The position numbers and the translations under genes were made by a program. DNA of 64,000 nt, taken from assembly GCF_015832195.1 (NCBI RefSeq), contig NC_052031.1:10169850-10233849 (forward strand), in the 5' to 3' direction. The stretch's first letter is position 1. Each line of letters begins with the position of its first letter. Below the pieces are notes generated by a model. That model was not told the DNA's origin, did not search any database, and saw only the letters and a list, made by a program, of their open reading frames with translations. The DNA comes from Motacilla alba alba. Lineage: Eukaryota; Chordata; Aves; Passeriformes; Motacillidae. Shown here in pieces: positions 38,845 to 51,364 of the stretch.

Positions 38845-41800
38845 GTAAGTGATATATGAAAAATTTTACTGTGTGAAATGCAACAGCATAAATGTATAAA
38901 GTACTTTAGAAAAACTTACTAGTATTGATCCTTAGGACGCTAAAATATTTTTCAATCTCTAATATTTATTTGAAAAATCATAAAAAATAGTGATGCAGAA
39001 GTATGTTGTAAACCATAAAGAACTCAACTTTCTATTGACACTTCTCTTGCATTAGTGTAATCCCTGAATTATCCAGCAGAGACATAGGTAGTCAAATGAT
39101 AGGATATATTTGTGTATCTCTGTCTCCTCACTGCAAATATCTTCCATGTGCTTTTATTGTTTGTCAGGCAAAGGCAAATGAGAACTCAAGGTTAGAATCT
39201 GAATTTGAATAGATTTGGGCTGGAACAAACCCTCATTTTTCCCAGTGAGGCTAATTATACCTTTGAATGTCTTAGCAAGAAGTGGGATGGCTTTCTGTTG
39301 ATGAAATTTGATCTGTGGTTAAAGCAGAATTATGGGTTTGACATGAGAATCCCTGGATGAGTTCTCTTGTTTAGATAAAATTGGATTATTAGCTGTGCTG
39401 GTTTGGGGTTTAATTTTTGAATCTAATCAAATTTCTGGTCTGGCTTTTGCATACTTAAAGATTTAAAATGTAGGAGTGTGTGCATGAAATATAGCAGCTT
39501 ATAAAGTTGTTTCCTATTAAATTTCAGTGCAAACTACTTTTTTTTTATTATTAGAAGATTAATCACATTCTAAATAGAAATGGAACATGAGCTGGATTCA
39601 CACTGCAACTAAGCATTTACCTTTTCTAATGCCTGGGGTTGTGCCTACATCTGTGGGGTTTTGTGAGTTATTTTTTGGTTTGTATTCAAAAAAACATCTA
39701 AAAGTTAGAATGTGATTAATGAAGGCACTTCAACAGTTGCCATGGATGTACATGCATGAAGCAGTGGAAGTATTTCATTGGCAATCTTCATATGTTTGAA
39801 CTAATCTTTTCAAAAGTAGAGCTGGAAATGCAGTGCTCAATTTGTATCTTGACCAGAGATTCAATCACTGACCTTGAATAATCATTTTGTGGCTGTTTTG
39901 CAATCATGCTTCACATAGAATGACACGCTGGGGTTTAGTTGATCTTTGTGTCTGAGTTGAAAGTACTTTTTAAACTGTCATTTAGAAGAGAAAATGGAAG
40001 TCACAGCCATGTGTGATGCACATGGCTATACTCTGAAAATAAAGACAGATTCCTCTTCAAATTTGGATAGTAGTAGATAGATAGTGGTAGCTTTTATCAC
40101 ATTACAACAACAGCCGTCTGCTATTGGAAATACCCCCATAAGGGGGAAGATATAATTTTTTTTTTCATTTAATTTCTGTGTTAGGAGGAAAGTGTAGTAA
40201 AATATTCAGTCCAAACAACAGAACAGACTTGGAGGGCTAAGATTTGTGATATTAATCACATCATGCCTGATGGTTAATTACTCTGTGAAGTATAATAAAT
40301 GAAATGTAGGATTTACTAATTTTAAATGGTTATTTTATTGCATCATTTAATACTGTAAATTTCCACTGCCAAGGGTTGGGGTGGTTTTATGTGTAATGTT
40401 ATATATAAAACACTATACACAGTCATTTTCTTGTCACCTCTTGCTAAGGAGGTTTTGGGGGTTTTATTGCATACAGCAAGTTTATAATGGTAATAATGGT
40501 CACTGTGTGTCTGTGTATTATCATACATCATTTAATGCACTGCCAATGCAATGCAAGGCATGTTTTCTACACTTGTTTATGGTCTATGCACCTGCAAGTT
40601 CAAATCTTAGTAAACATTCCATTTTGTCACTTGTCTAATGAAGCACTAGGTTGCTAGATATCAGTCCTTACTGGTTTTCCCCAAGGTGACATTGGAATTG
40701 CAGTACCAAGTTTATGCAGGTGGAATTTGAAGAACCATTTGCTTTCCCCTTATATCTTTCAATCAGTAGCAATCCTTGTAGTGTTGAAGGGAGATTTATG
40801 GTTGGAGAACATCTAATGAGATGTCACCAGTAAGTTCTTTTTGAGAAGTCACAGTGAAATCCCCCAACATCTTTCATAACATTCTAATATTTTTAAAAAT
40901 AAGCCTTATACAAAATATGCTTGTGATAATGCTCTCCTTAGTAAGGCTACACTTGATTCCAGAATGATGATATGTGAGCTCTTTTGTGGTTGCCTCTGTA
41001 TGTAACTTAATGTTAGTTCATTGTCAGTAGAGAACAGCATAATTGGTAGACACATTCCAACATGAAAAATATACATACACTTTCAATCTTGCTAAGTCAT
41101 AATCACAAATATTGGGTTACCTTCTTAGATTGAAGAGTAGGCTGCTTTCTTATATTAAGTGATGAGATTTTAAAGAGATATGGATGCAGTTTCTTTTGCC
41201 TTTATTGCAGTTAATTTATAATTTAGTTCATAAATATCCAGTGAATTTCAGACTATGTTGATATTTATCATTTGTAGAGGGACTATTCAATATAAGGTGT
41301 TAAAAAGTTTCCTATGTTTTACAGTAGAAGCATTTCATGGTATAAATATGTATCAGCATATGTATCTTCTTGCCTGCTCTGCATTTATTTGACCACTTGT
41401 CTTCCTGTTTTTGCATAAAGCATATAAAAGGTGAATCTCTATTGTCTTATGTCACAGTCAGTCTCTTCAGCACCACTGAGTTGTAAACTTGCTTTCTTTT
41501 TCTTATACTAACGAAAGACCATTTTTTCAAATCTATTAATCCTTGTTTCCATCTTCCTGATGTAAAATTGCTTCAGCTCCATAAGTATTTTCTTTTTCAT
41601 GTCAGTTAATTTGTAAATCCATGCCATGGAAGAAGCTTGAGTTTCAGCCCATCAAGTAACATGATTTAGTACACTTGTTTGCAGTGTCCTTGGTGCAACC
41701 TTCAAGTTAAGTGAAATAATGCAATAAACACTTGAAAACTACTAAAAGAGAACCTAGAATCTAGAGGCTGAAAAGCAGTCCTTTTAAATTCAGAACTTTA

Positions 41801-42382
41801 ATCTGTTCGAAATAGCATACAGATATATTTAAAATAGTTTTCTGTCTGTTTAAATAATTTACAGTGGGAATAAGAAGGTTATTATAAAACTTATGTAACA
41901 CAGATCTGGGGAGGAACACTCCACACTTATCTGTGTGAAGAGGAAAATCACAGTTGTGTTTCACCTTTGCATGCCTTTTTCCCTTTATAAAGCCAGATTT
42001 TATTGTCACATATTGCAACTACATGCTGAGCCTGATATTTAAAAACTGGCATGTTTACCTTTATGGTGACATTTGGGGCACTCACATTAAATGTGTAAAA
42101 TACCACACATGCTCTAAATTTCAAGAATGAGGGTGCTAAGTTTCATTTTATTTGCACTCCTCCTACAGATGGCTTCGCTGAAGATAGCAATATAAATTTA
42201 ATTGAAGTGTATGCCCTGTAGGCGTTTATCGTGAGAATTTTGGATCCAGATTGAAATTAGAAAACCACAGATCTTTGGGGCAAATTTTCCCCTTGGAATC
42301 TGTATTTGGAAAGATTGCTCAACTTATGTGAGTAGGAAAAGACCTTAAACATACCTCATGCACTTTTAGTTGCTGGAAGTTT

Positions 42383-42425
42383 CATAGAATGGCAGAGGTT
42401 TGTGTGGGTTGGATGAACTGACCTG
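42383..42425 (-). mobile_element. possible CR1 tail scrap
   Basis: The short string catagaatggcagaggtttg followed by tgtgggttgg resembles the extreme CR1 3' end in reverse. It is too short to be sure. Confidence 0.3.
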
Positions 42426-42846
42426 ACACACAGAGGCAGGACTAGTCTGACCCCTCAGGTAGGAGCAGAACCATAAATTGGGTCTTATGTCCCATTCTCA
42501 CAGAATTATCTTCCATTATTATTATAACCTCATTTTTTTTGTAGATTTTTCTGACAGTATTATTTGAGAGGAAATGATGTGAAGAGAAGTCTTCCATCAA
42601 CTCATTTCCATTAAGAATATCTGTGTGTGATGGGCACAGAATTGCTACTGTGGTAGGCATCCCATGGGAGAAGGCTCCAGCTTGCTGGAGCTCCCCTGGG
42701 AAGCTTAGAGCTGCCACTGACTTCTTGCAAATGGGAAACATTCAGCATGTCAATAGAGTGATAAAAATGAAATATTTATGAGAGAGAGCTTGTAAAACTT
42801 TCATTTAAAAAAAAAAAACAAAAAAACAAGCCTCCTACTGTCATTA

Positions 42847-42862
42847 CGGGGGGGGGGAGGGG
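42847..42862. repeat. G-rich run
   Basis: About ten G, one A, then four G; it follows an A-rich tract at 42809-42828. Confidence 0.85.
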
Positions 42863-45418
42863 CAACTTTTTATTCTTTGGTTTCAATCCATTTGTGCATA
42901 ACTGCAAGTCAATAAAGCTAAAATTTAAATTTTAGTTTAATTTAGGCAGTGGTATATGTATTGTTCTAGATGACTACAAAGGACCATCAAAAAAGTGACA
43001 TTTCCATTTTGGGTAGCTATGGAATTCTCATCAGGGATCAGACTGACCAAACGTAACCTAATATGGTCACTTACAGAGCTTAAAATTGAAACAGCATCTT
43101 TCACAGCACTAGTGGCAGCTTTGAATAGAACTGAACAGCTGTCAGAGTGCACCCCAACAGGTTTGGCATTCCTGAGTGTGTGGTAGGCTTGTGACACAGG
43201 ATATAACACAAAGTAATTAAATTAACAGTTGAACAAAGCTTGAGCTAGCTGGTTAAACTTGCTCCCCAGCCCTTTTCCTAATCACTTCTGCCTTAAGAAT
43301 GTGTCACCTTCCAGCTGTTATTTTGAGTTTATTGTATGTTCCATGATATGCACAAATGGTAAACCTGAAATATTCTGGGTTGAAACTTGGGTCAGTACTC
43401 AAAAATTCCATAGTCCATTACTTTTTCTGTCAAAGTAAGAAGTGGAAGCTGTTATTAGAGTAGTCACAGAAGAAACATCTTACTCTAAATGCAAATTACC
43501 TTTTATTTTTTCTTACCTCTTAGCTCCACTTATAAATTAAGGGCTTGCAACATACCTACTGACCCAGTTTCTGGATTCCTAACATAAATTAATTCCACTA
43601 CAATAATTAATTTAAATATACCATATCTTAGTCTCCCTCCTTTTACACTCATTACCCAAATATGCTTTGGTAATAGTCAAGCTGCACAATACTAAGCTAT
43701 GGAAATCTAGAGTTTATAAATCCATGCAATAACTGTTTGTGGGGGAGGGGGAGATTAGTGAGTTTTTTTCTTTTTCATTATGACATTAGGCACACATTTT
43801 TTCCCCATAAACTTAGATTTTGGACCTCAATTACCTGATGATTGTGAAGCTTTGTTTTCCTGCTAGGAATCTGAGTTCAGTGATTTTTAAGATAGTCTTT
43901 TTCAAAACTACCTAAACATTGTTCCTTCAGCAGTCATCTTCCCAGCTAACCTGCTAGGCTACCTTGTGTCCATGCCCTGGAGATGCTCTTGGATTGCAGC
44001 AGTCTGCCCATCTTTCCTACACTATCTTTTAATGACCCCTTTATCTTAAGACATCAGCAAACATCACCAAGCCTTTCCTGGAGACTTCAATAAGGAAGTA
44101 ATAGTCATTACATTTTTCTCCTTTTTTTAACTTTTCCATTCATCCCCTGTGCTGTTCTGTGTGTGGATGCCTGGGTGAGGTCACTGCAGACTTAAAGGGG
44201 TGCAGCAGAAAGTGCAGCAGGGCTGAGGGGGGTTCTTTTAGGAAGATCTGCTTGCAGAACCTTTTCATGCATGTGTCTGCACACACGTCTCCTTGTTGAT
44301 GTGAGTTTCTCTTTGTGCTGCTGTTTCATTATGGGCATAATTCTGGGTTGCCACATGGCATTTTTATCTCCCATGCAAGATAAAAATCCATGTGGAGGTG
44401 TTGAGAACTGCAGAAGACTAATGAAAGTTTTAATATAGCTTTGTTGAAAAGTAACCTTATCAGTTTTATTAAAGTCATGTGTATCTATTACATGAAACCC
44501 AACTGGCAGCTTGTTCCCTTCAGGTTTGGCATGGAGGAGGCTATTTGATGCTTCTATTTTTGTTGATCTCCAATTCCAAACACTGTAGTAATAGCAATTG
44601 ATTCAGTGCATCACATTGAGGATGATGCTGCAGATGGCATAAAATGATTAATCAAGGCAACAAGGATAGAATATCAGTTCATATAGAAAGCACATTACAT
44701 TTGTTTTGGGACAAACGCAAGAGAGTCAGACTGCATTTTGCTTATTTATGCAAACAAAATGCTACATATGGCATAGCTGGTTAAGGCTAGACATCAGAGG
44801 GTCTGTCCTGTCTCAGTATCCCTGTTCATTAACTGTGCATTCGTTTCTGTGAATTTGCAATTGCTGTGAAATGCCTTGTGATTTGATTATGTTCTTCTGG
44901 AATTCAAGAATTGGAAGTCTGGGACTTTCTGCAACGAACCTTTTAATACCTAGGCCATGCTTAATGATGTTTATGTAACCTCTTCTTTAAAGTATCCAGT
45001 TCCACAGCTTCCTCACGTATTTATAGTCTTCTCTTTCAACAGCTACCTGTTTAGAGAGCTTTCCTAGATTTCCTTAAGACAAAGTAAGCTTAGAGGGTTT
45101 AGGGTTACTTTTTTTTTTATTATTTTTTTTTTTTTATTTTATTTTACATTCTTTAATAAGAACAACTAATTCTTATCATAATAATATCCCTTCCATTTTT
45201 GGAAAGAATTTCTATGTTGAAACTTTCGTCCAAGTTTCCTATCCAGCTTTTGCCTTTTCAACTAAACAAGCTAATTTCTTTCATATTCATCAAAAGATCA
45301 AATGTGTACCTTAGATTATATTAATTCTTTATTCTTTATACCCCTTTTGTCTATAAAGGCATGTTGTCACTCTTGGACAGTGAGAGAAACTTAAGTGGTA
45401 TCAAGAGAACAGAGCATT

Positions 45419-45455
<37 letters not shown>

Positions 45456-45540
45456 TATATATATCACATATATATATGTATATATATGTATATACATATA
45501 TATTTACATATATATATATGTATATATATGTATATATAAA
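45419..45540. repeat. compound TA/CA microsatellite
   Basis: (TA)n, then (CA)n, then mixed ATATGTATAT units over about 120 bp. The overlapping open frames encode only I-Y and T-H repeats. Confidence 0.92.
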
Positions 45541-48500
45541 TGCATGTCAGCATTTGTGTAGATATATCACAGAGCACAATTTACCATTTTGGAATCGTGT
45601 TATATTATTGAACCATATTTGGTTTTTTTTTCTTTATTCTGAATATGATTTCCCTTGATGTTTGTTTTTTTTTTGTTGTATGTTTTGTTGTTTTGTTTTT
45701 TCTTTTAATAATTCATCTTCAGTCTCAGTATCTGCGCTTGATTTCCCAAATCTTTTTAATCCTACATTACATTAACCTGTTTTTTCTTGTATACTTAATG
45801 TTTTCTTCTTCCTGAATTTTTCCATTTTTCTTTTAATAATTCATTCTTTAGATCATCTTCCTACATTACTCATTCAGGTAGCTAATTCTCTGTGTTTGTT
45901 GGAGTCGGTCTCTTATCCTTTTTTCACCACTATGAAACCTTCCTTTCCTTGTAATAAAAATTATTTCTTGATCTTTCACCCAAGTTATTTTCTTTTTTTT
46001 CCCTAGATTTACAGATAATTCTGCCTTAAAATTTGAATATAAATTAACTGTTCTTGGCATCTTCCAGAGTAAGACATTTTCCTAACCTGCTAAAAGATAT
46101 TCAGTAATAATGTTTCACACTATAAGTTTTATCTGCCTGACCTTATATATATTTAGAGTTATAAATAATTTTTCTATGCTTCTGGTGTTTATTGGGGGAA
46201 GTGCAACAAGTAAAAACTGGCTGTCATGAGCCAGTTACAGAGAACAAAGACAAAGAAGTTTTAAGTTGTTTTACTTTAAGGGCCACATAAGAGAGGCTCA
46301 CATTTCCCCTTCAGTTAAAAATGCAAAGAGTGAAGAAAAATTAAAAGTTAAAAATTATTTCTGCAGATAGAGAAGCCAAAAATGATGCAAGAAAAAAAAA
46401 TTAATATGATTGTGAAGATTTAGAGATGCTTTTATGTAAAATTGCCCATTCTGACACAATTCTGACATTTGTATGATCAATGAGTCTAGAGTTTTCCAAA
46501 CGTTAACTTTACAACATTGGTTTAAAAATGCAACTATGTGGGAAGAAACTGCAGAATTTGTCCACTTAATAGAATACACAATATAACTAAGGTGGCACAA
46601 CTGAATAATGTTTAAAAAACAATTAAGAATTATTTGGTGACTCGAAAACTGGATAGAAATCTAACTTTCTAAATGCTGCTCAGGCCATCTCATAGGTGGG
46701 ATGAGGATTTGTCTGTTAGTAGATGGAAAGGTTTGCCAATGCACAGGTGGAAAAAGAGAACAGAAAGAAGAGTTTATAGCTGGGCTCCAAGAGGGAAAGT
46801 ATAGACTAGAAATCTCTTTGGGGGGCAAGAGAATAAGGGAAGAGCTGAAACAAGCAGATGGTGGCGCAAGCTGAATGCATGCAGCAGCCTAAACAGATGA
46901 CAGGTGAAGAAGGAAATGAAAATTCAAAATAAAAAAAAAAAGTTACAATCCATTCGGATAGCAAGAATTATGTGCTTATATATGCAGGAAGCATGACAGA
47001 TGAAAGGGATGTGAAATGAGAAGTTAGAGTGCAAGTGAAGTAGGTGAACTGTACATTTCACCCAGGCAAGTACAAATCTCGTGCAACTTCAGTGTAGAGT
47101 AATAAAGACTGAAGCAGATGTTGTATGGAGGGGTTGCTTTTTAGGAGAGAACATCAGCACATGAGATGGAGGAGCTCTGTTGGAGAAGTCTTATCCAGAG
47201 TAAGAGCTACTGAATGTCACTTAGAGAGTCTTTTTCTAAAGCATTTTGCAAGGGAAAAAAAAAAAATTCACCCTTTATTTTGAAAAAGAAGCAAGGGAAA
47301 AAGTCATCTTACAAGTGAGGAATGAGTCTGCTGATAAATAGAAAATACCCCAGTCTCTGCTTAGAAAGTGACTTGGATTCAGAATCCTGATTAGTCTCAA
47401 AGAAAAGGCTAAAATATGCTCTGTCATATCTCCAGAAAGTCACTCTCAAATATTTTGCATGGAACAGGATAAAATTTAATATGCAGAATTGAATGGGCAA
47501 TAAGAATAGGTTGTCTTTAATACAAGAAACTGACTTCGCAATTTTGTACTTGCATGGTTAGGGAAGTATGACCTTCTAATTATTTTGAGGTTTTCACAGG
47601 CATCTTTGTAGTGATTAAAAAATAGAGCCCTAAAAAATAGAGGGAAAAAAGAGCCCTAAAGAACTCTTTTTTTTTTTCTTTCAGAAGAGAATCTGTTCCT
47701 ATATGTAGTCTTTGAATTGTTATCTTATTAGGTATCTCCGTTCCTCTGTTTCTACATTCAACTTGTGTTTGAAGTCAGTAATTTTAGGTTAACTCAAATG
47801 CATGTTAGACTTGTATCAAATTCAAAGTAATATATTCAGTGTTTACTGAGACTTAGATGGGAATTCTGTCTTTCATAATCTCATCCTAAATCATGTGCAA
47901 ACAAAAGCATCTAAACCATAATGACCACAGAACCTGGAGTGCCAGCTGAAAATTTATTTTTTAAATAATTCTGAATTTATTTATACAGAATTTTTTTTAC
48001 AAGGAAGAATTTGGTTTATTTGTAAATCTTTTTTTAGGCCATCACTTTGAATTGTATAATGCAGTCTGACAATAATGTGCTCTCAATCCTATGTGTAGAC
48101 AGGAAAAAAATAAGCTCAATGCTTTTAGTTGCAAACTTAGTCTGTAGATGCTTTTTCATTTGGAAACAAAAAAAAACAAAGACAAACCCTCTAAGGCAAA
48201 ATTTTGTCTATAATAAATTTCTCTGTAAGAAGCATTTTTATGATTGGGGCTGAAGACCTTTTTCCTTATTTCTTAAAAAAAAAAAGACTTTTTCAAAAAT
48301 CATTGAAATCCATTTATATCACATTGTAGACTGAGAAACTGCTTACACCTTGTCACATAAAGTATGATTTATTAGGGCACATTTTCTCTGCTCTTCTCTT
48401 TCAGCCATTAGGAATGCAAAATTTAGATCTAAATTTACTAAGAACATTCTGGTACAAACTGTTTTAATACACCAAGGCTACAGACACCCCATCCCTCAAG

Positions 48501-48814
48501 GCTGTTTTACCTGTGGATTGCAGGGGAAAATCACTTTTATTTTCTTTCTGAAAGATTAATTTATTTCTCTGATTAGAAAAGAAAGGAAAACGCACATCAT
48601 TCAGTATTTGAGTGAACAGTGTCATGATTAAATTTGTGTTTGTCATTAGCAGCCCACGGGATAGGTGGCAGCTCTCTGTACGTATTCAATGCTTCTCATA
48701 GACAGTCCTGAGATTTCAGGTGCAGTTTGGCAAGAAGTACAGCGAGTGGGCATGAACTGCTTGAATTAATCATTAGCTGTGAAGGACATTCTCCATTCCA
48801 TGAGTGCACAGAGG

Positions 48815-48832
48815 CCTCTCTCTCTCTCTCTC
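48815..48832. repeat. (TC)n microsatellite
   Basis: About nine CT units, followed directly by a GC-rich stretch reaching about 48975. Confidence 0.88.
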
Positions 48833-49190
48833 AGCCCTGCTGGGGCACATGCCAGCTGCTGACAGGCAGCGTCGTCACCGCCTGCTTGTGCCAGCAATGG
48901 CACCAACCTGCGAGCAGAGGCAAGGTCAGGCTGCCCTCAGCACAGCCCTGGCTGGCACTGCTCAGTTTCCATCAGTATACAGTAGCTGTTAGGTTTTTTA
49001 CCACCTAGAAAAGGAAAACTTTCAGCATTTTCATCCCTTCATCTTCCTCTTCTAAGATACCATTCTGTACCCAGGTGAGTCTTCAAAATAGAGTGTGTGA
49101 GCATGGACAAAGTGCCCTCTCCTGTTGGGGTGGCACGCCCTTTCTAAAGCTCACTGAATCAGTTTAGCTTAGAATTTTCATTCTAAAAAT

Positions 49191-49383
49191 GAAAATGTTG
49201 AGATCAAAACCTCATTGTTGAAAATGTTGAGATCAAAAACTTCATTTTACTTGAGGAGACTGTGCAGCACAGATTGTCTCCTCATCATTCTGTAATAGTC
49301 CAACATTAAGTTACTGTGAGCATACGAAACTGTGCTTGTACTCCTGTGATACTTGAGCCCCGTGAAAGATTATGTCTAAACTA
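49191..49383. repeat. direct repeat copy 1, with 29-bp tandem at its start
   Basis: Bases 49220-49383 repeat at 50726-50894 in the same orientation. By hand alignment there are about 16 mismatches and one 5-bp indel, so close to 90% identity. The first 29 bp (starting gaaaatgttgagatcaaaa) occurs twice in tandem in this copy, at 49191-49219 and 49220-49248. The family is not recognised. Confidence 0.85.
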
Positions 49384-50725
49384 GAATTTACATGTTCCTT
49401 TGAGCATCAGCCAGTTATAAAATTAGAGATGACATTTGTGTAATTGATAATTCCAGGGAGAGAGACTTCTGAGGGTCCTTCCTTTTCCCACCTACTCTTT
49501 TCCCTCCTCTAGTACAACTGTTTGGCATTTGCAACTGTGAAGATTCAGTCACTTTTCCATGTTGTACAAGAAGTGGAGTAAATGGGACCAAAAAATTGAG
49601 GAAGAAAATATACAAGACTATTTGCGTGGGAAGGAAAAAGGCAGAGTACATTATTAAAGTTAGTATTTGAAATGGCATATTGAAATATTCCTTTAAATAC
49701 TTGGATGATATTTGTAATACTTCTTCCCTGGGATTTACAAGGACAATGAAAAAAAAAAAAGTAAAGAGGGCTTAGTGTCACAATATGAACTGTAAATATC
49801 TCTCTAATTAATCCAGTCCTTTCCAGCTGCTCAGCTGCCTCCAAATGTTGTTTTGACTATCAAAGAAATGCCTAAAATTCTTTTAATCCAGAGTACAGTG
49901 GGAATTACTTTGTCAACTCCCTTGTCTGGTTCCTGATAGGGACCACCAAATTTACAAGGAATTCTCAGAAAAAAACTGTTTTCTTCAGAGAATGCTAAAT
50001 GATGAGTGTCAGGGAGAAGCTGCTTAGGGAAAGGAGGAATTTAATTGTTTTTCATTTCAACAGGGAAGATTTCCCCAAAGAAGCGAATAGATCAACTATT
50101 TGAGTACATACAACATGGGTAGTCCAAGTAAAACATTCAACAGATGAATTGTTACAAAGGTGCCAATATGTTCTTTATCTGAAGTCTGGGAGGCAGGATG
50201 AGGAACTAGAAAATCACCTGATGCACCTGAGCACTTTACAGGGATTTCTGAGTTGGGGTGGGGTGATGAAGACAGCCCTTCTGGTGGAAATCCTGGGAGA
50301 AGGAATGTTTCCACAATGTGTCCACAGCCCTTGAGCTAGATCTAAAGCCACAATTATTCAATAATTTACAGGTTTCACTGAGGTAAATCTGAGAGGGTTT
50401 CTAGCACAGTCCCAAAGTGCTGGCACTGCACCCGTGCTCCTGTGGCAGCAAATAAACGGGAAGAGGGAAGGAGCAATGCTTTGACTTCTGTGTGTGCATG
50501 TGGGCTCTGCTGACAGAGCTGCTCTGAAGGCTGGGGAGTGGACAAAAGCCCACTCTTTGGCAGGGTTAGCATAGGCAAGTAGACTCTCAAACATAAAATT
50601 CAAGCACATCAATGTGAAGTCTTGCTGGGGGTTTGGGGAGTACAGCCTTTCTTTTTCTTACTGCTGTTCTTAAGCAATATGTTACACAAAGCTAATAAAA
50701 CAGAGCTGATTTATACCCACACCCA

Positions 50726-50894
50726 GAAAATGTTGAGATCAAAAGCTTCATGTTACTTGAGGAGACTGTGCAGTACAGAGGACAGTGTCTCCTCATCATT
50801 TTGTAAGAGTCCAACATTGAATAACCGTGAGCATACGAAACCGTGCTTGTACTCCTGTGATACTCGAGGCCCATCAAAGATTGTGTCTAAACTA
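50726..50894. repeat. direct repeat copy 2
   Basis: This is the partner of 49220-49383, offset by about 1,506 bp. It lacks the tandem 29-bp unit and has five extra bases near 50780. The sequence between the copies (49384-50725) shows no retroviral or transposon coding that I can recognise. Confidence 0.85.
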
Positions 50895-51271
50895 AGTGAA
50901 GAATTAAAGAATCACATAATCAGTGGTCCTTTCTATCTAACTAGGATCAGTTTAGCAGGGGTAGATTAGCAGGTGTCAGCAGGGAATTTACAGTTTCATT
51001 CTTGCAGCTGTGTGGCAGCAGAGGAAGGGGCACCACACTGCAGCCTTTCTGTGACCAAGGAATGAGGTGCTGTGGTTCCACAAGGTGGCACTAAGAAGTT
51101 GTAGAACAGTGTGACTGAATTAGTATATTGGTTTTAGTTCTGTCAGAATGTTAGTTCCGAAATTTTTCAGTATAACTCCAGTGGTGTTTTGACCATGAGT
51201 CTGCAGTAGAAAATATCCCCATTTTCACATATATATGTTTTCTTTGTGAGGGAATGAAACAAGCTGGGAAA

Positions 51272-51364
51272 AACAAAGACAAAAGCAAAAGCAAACCAAA
51301 ACAAACAAACAAACAAAACCCCAAAAAAAAAACCAAAAAAACCAACAAACCCAAAAACCTAAAC
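51272..51364. repeat. CAAA/CCAA-rich simple repeat
   Basis: Mixed CAAA, ACCAA and A-run units; on the complementary strand it is the same GTTT-type repeat as others in the window. Confidence 0.88.

Noticed and set aside
45361..45658. Two overlapping open frames rich in I-Y-I-Y and T-H
   Set aside because: They are translations of the TA/CA microsatellite.
48727..49008. 93-codon and 62-codon frames in the GC-rich patch after (TC)n
   Set aside because: Low-complexity start from the TC repeat, two registers open together, no recognised family and no splice context.
49220..50894. Intact LTR retrovirus bracketed by the direct repeats
   Set aside because: The interval is only 1.3 kb, has no gag, pol or env-like reading frame, and the repeat ends lack the usual TG and CA signature.
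50622..50969. 115-codon frame overlapping repeat copy 2
   Set aside because: The matching frame in repeat copy 1 is broken by a stop soon after the shared start, and no domain is visible.
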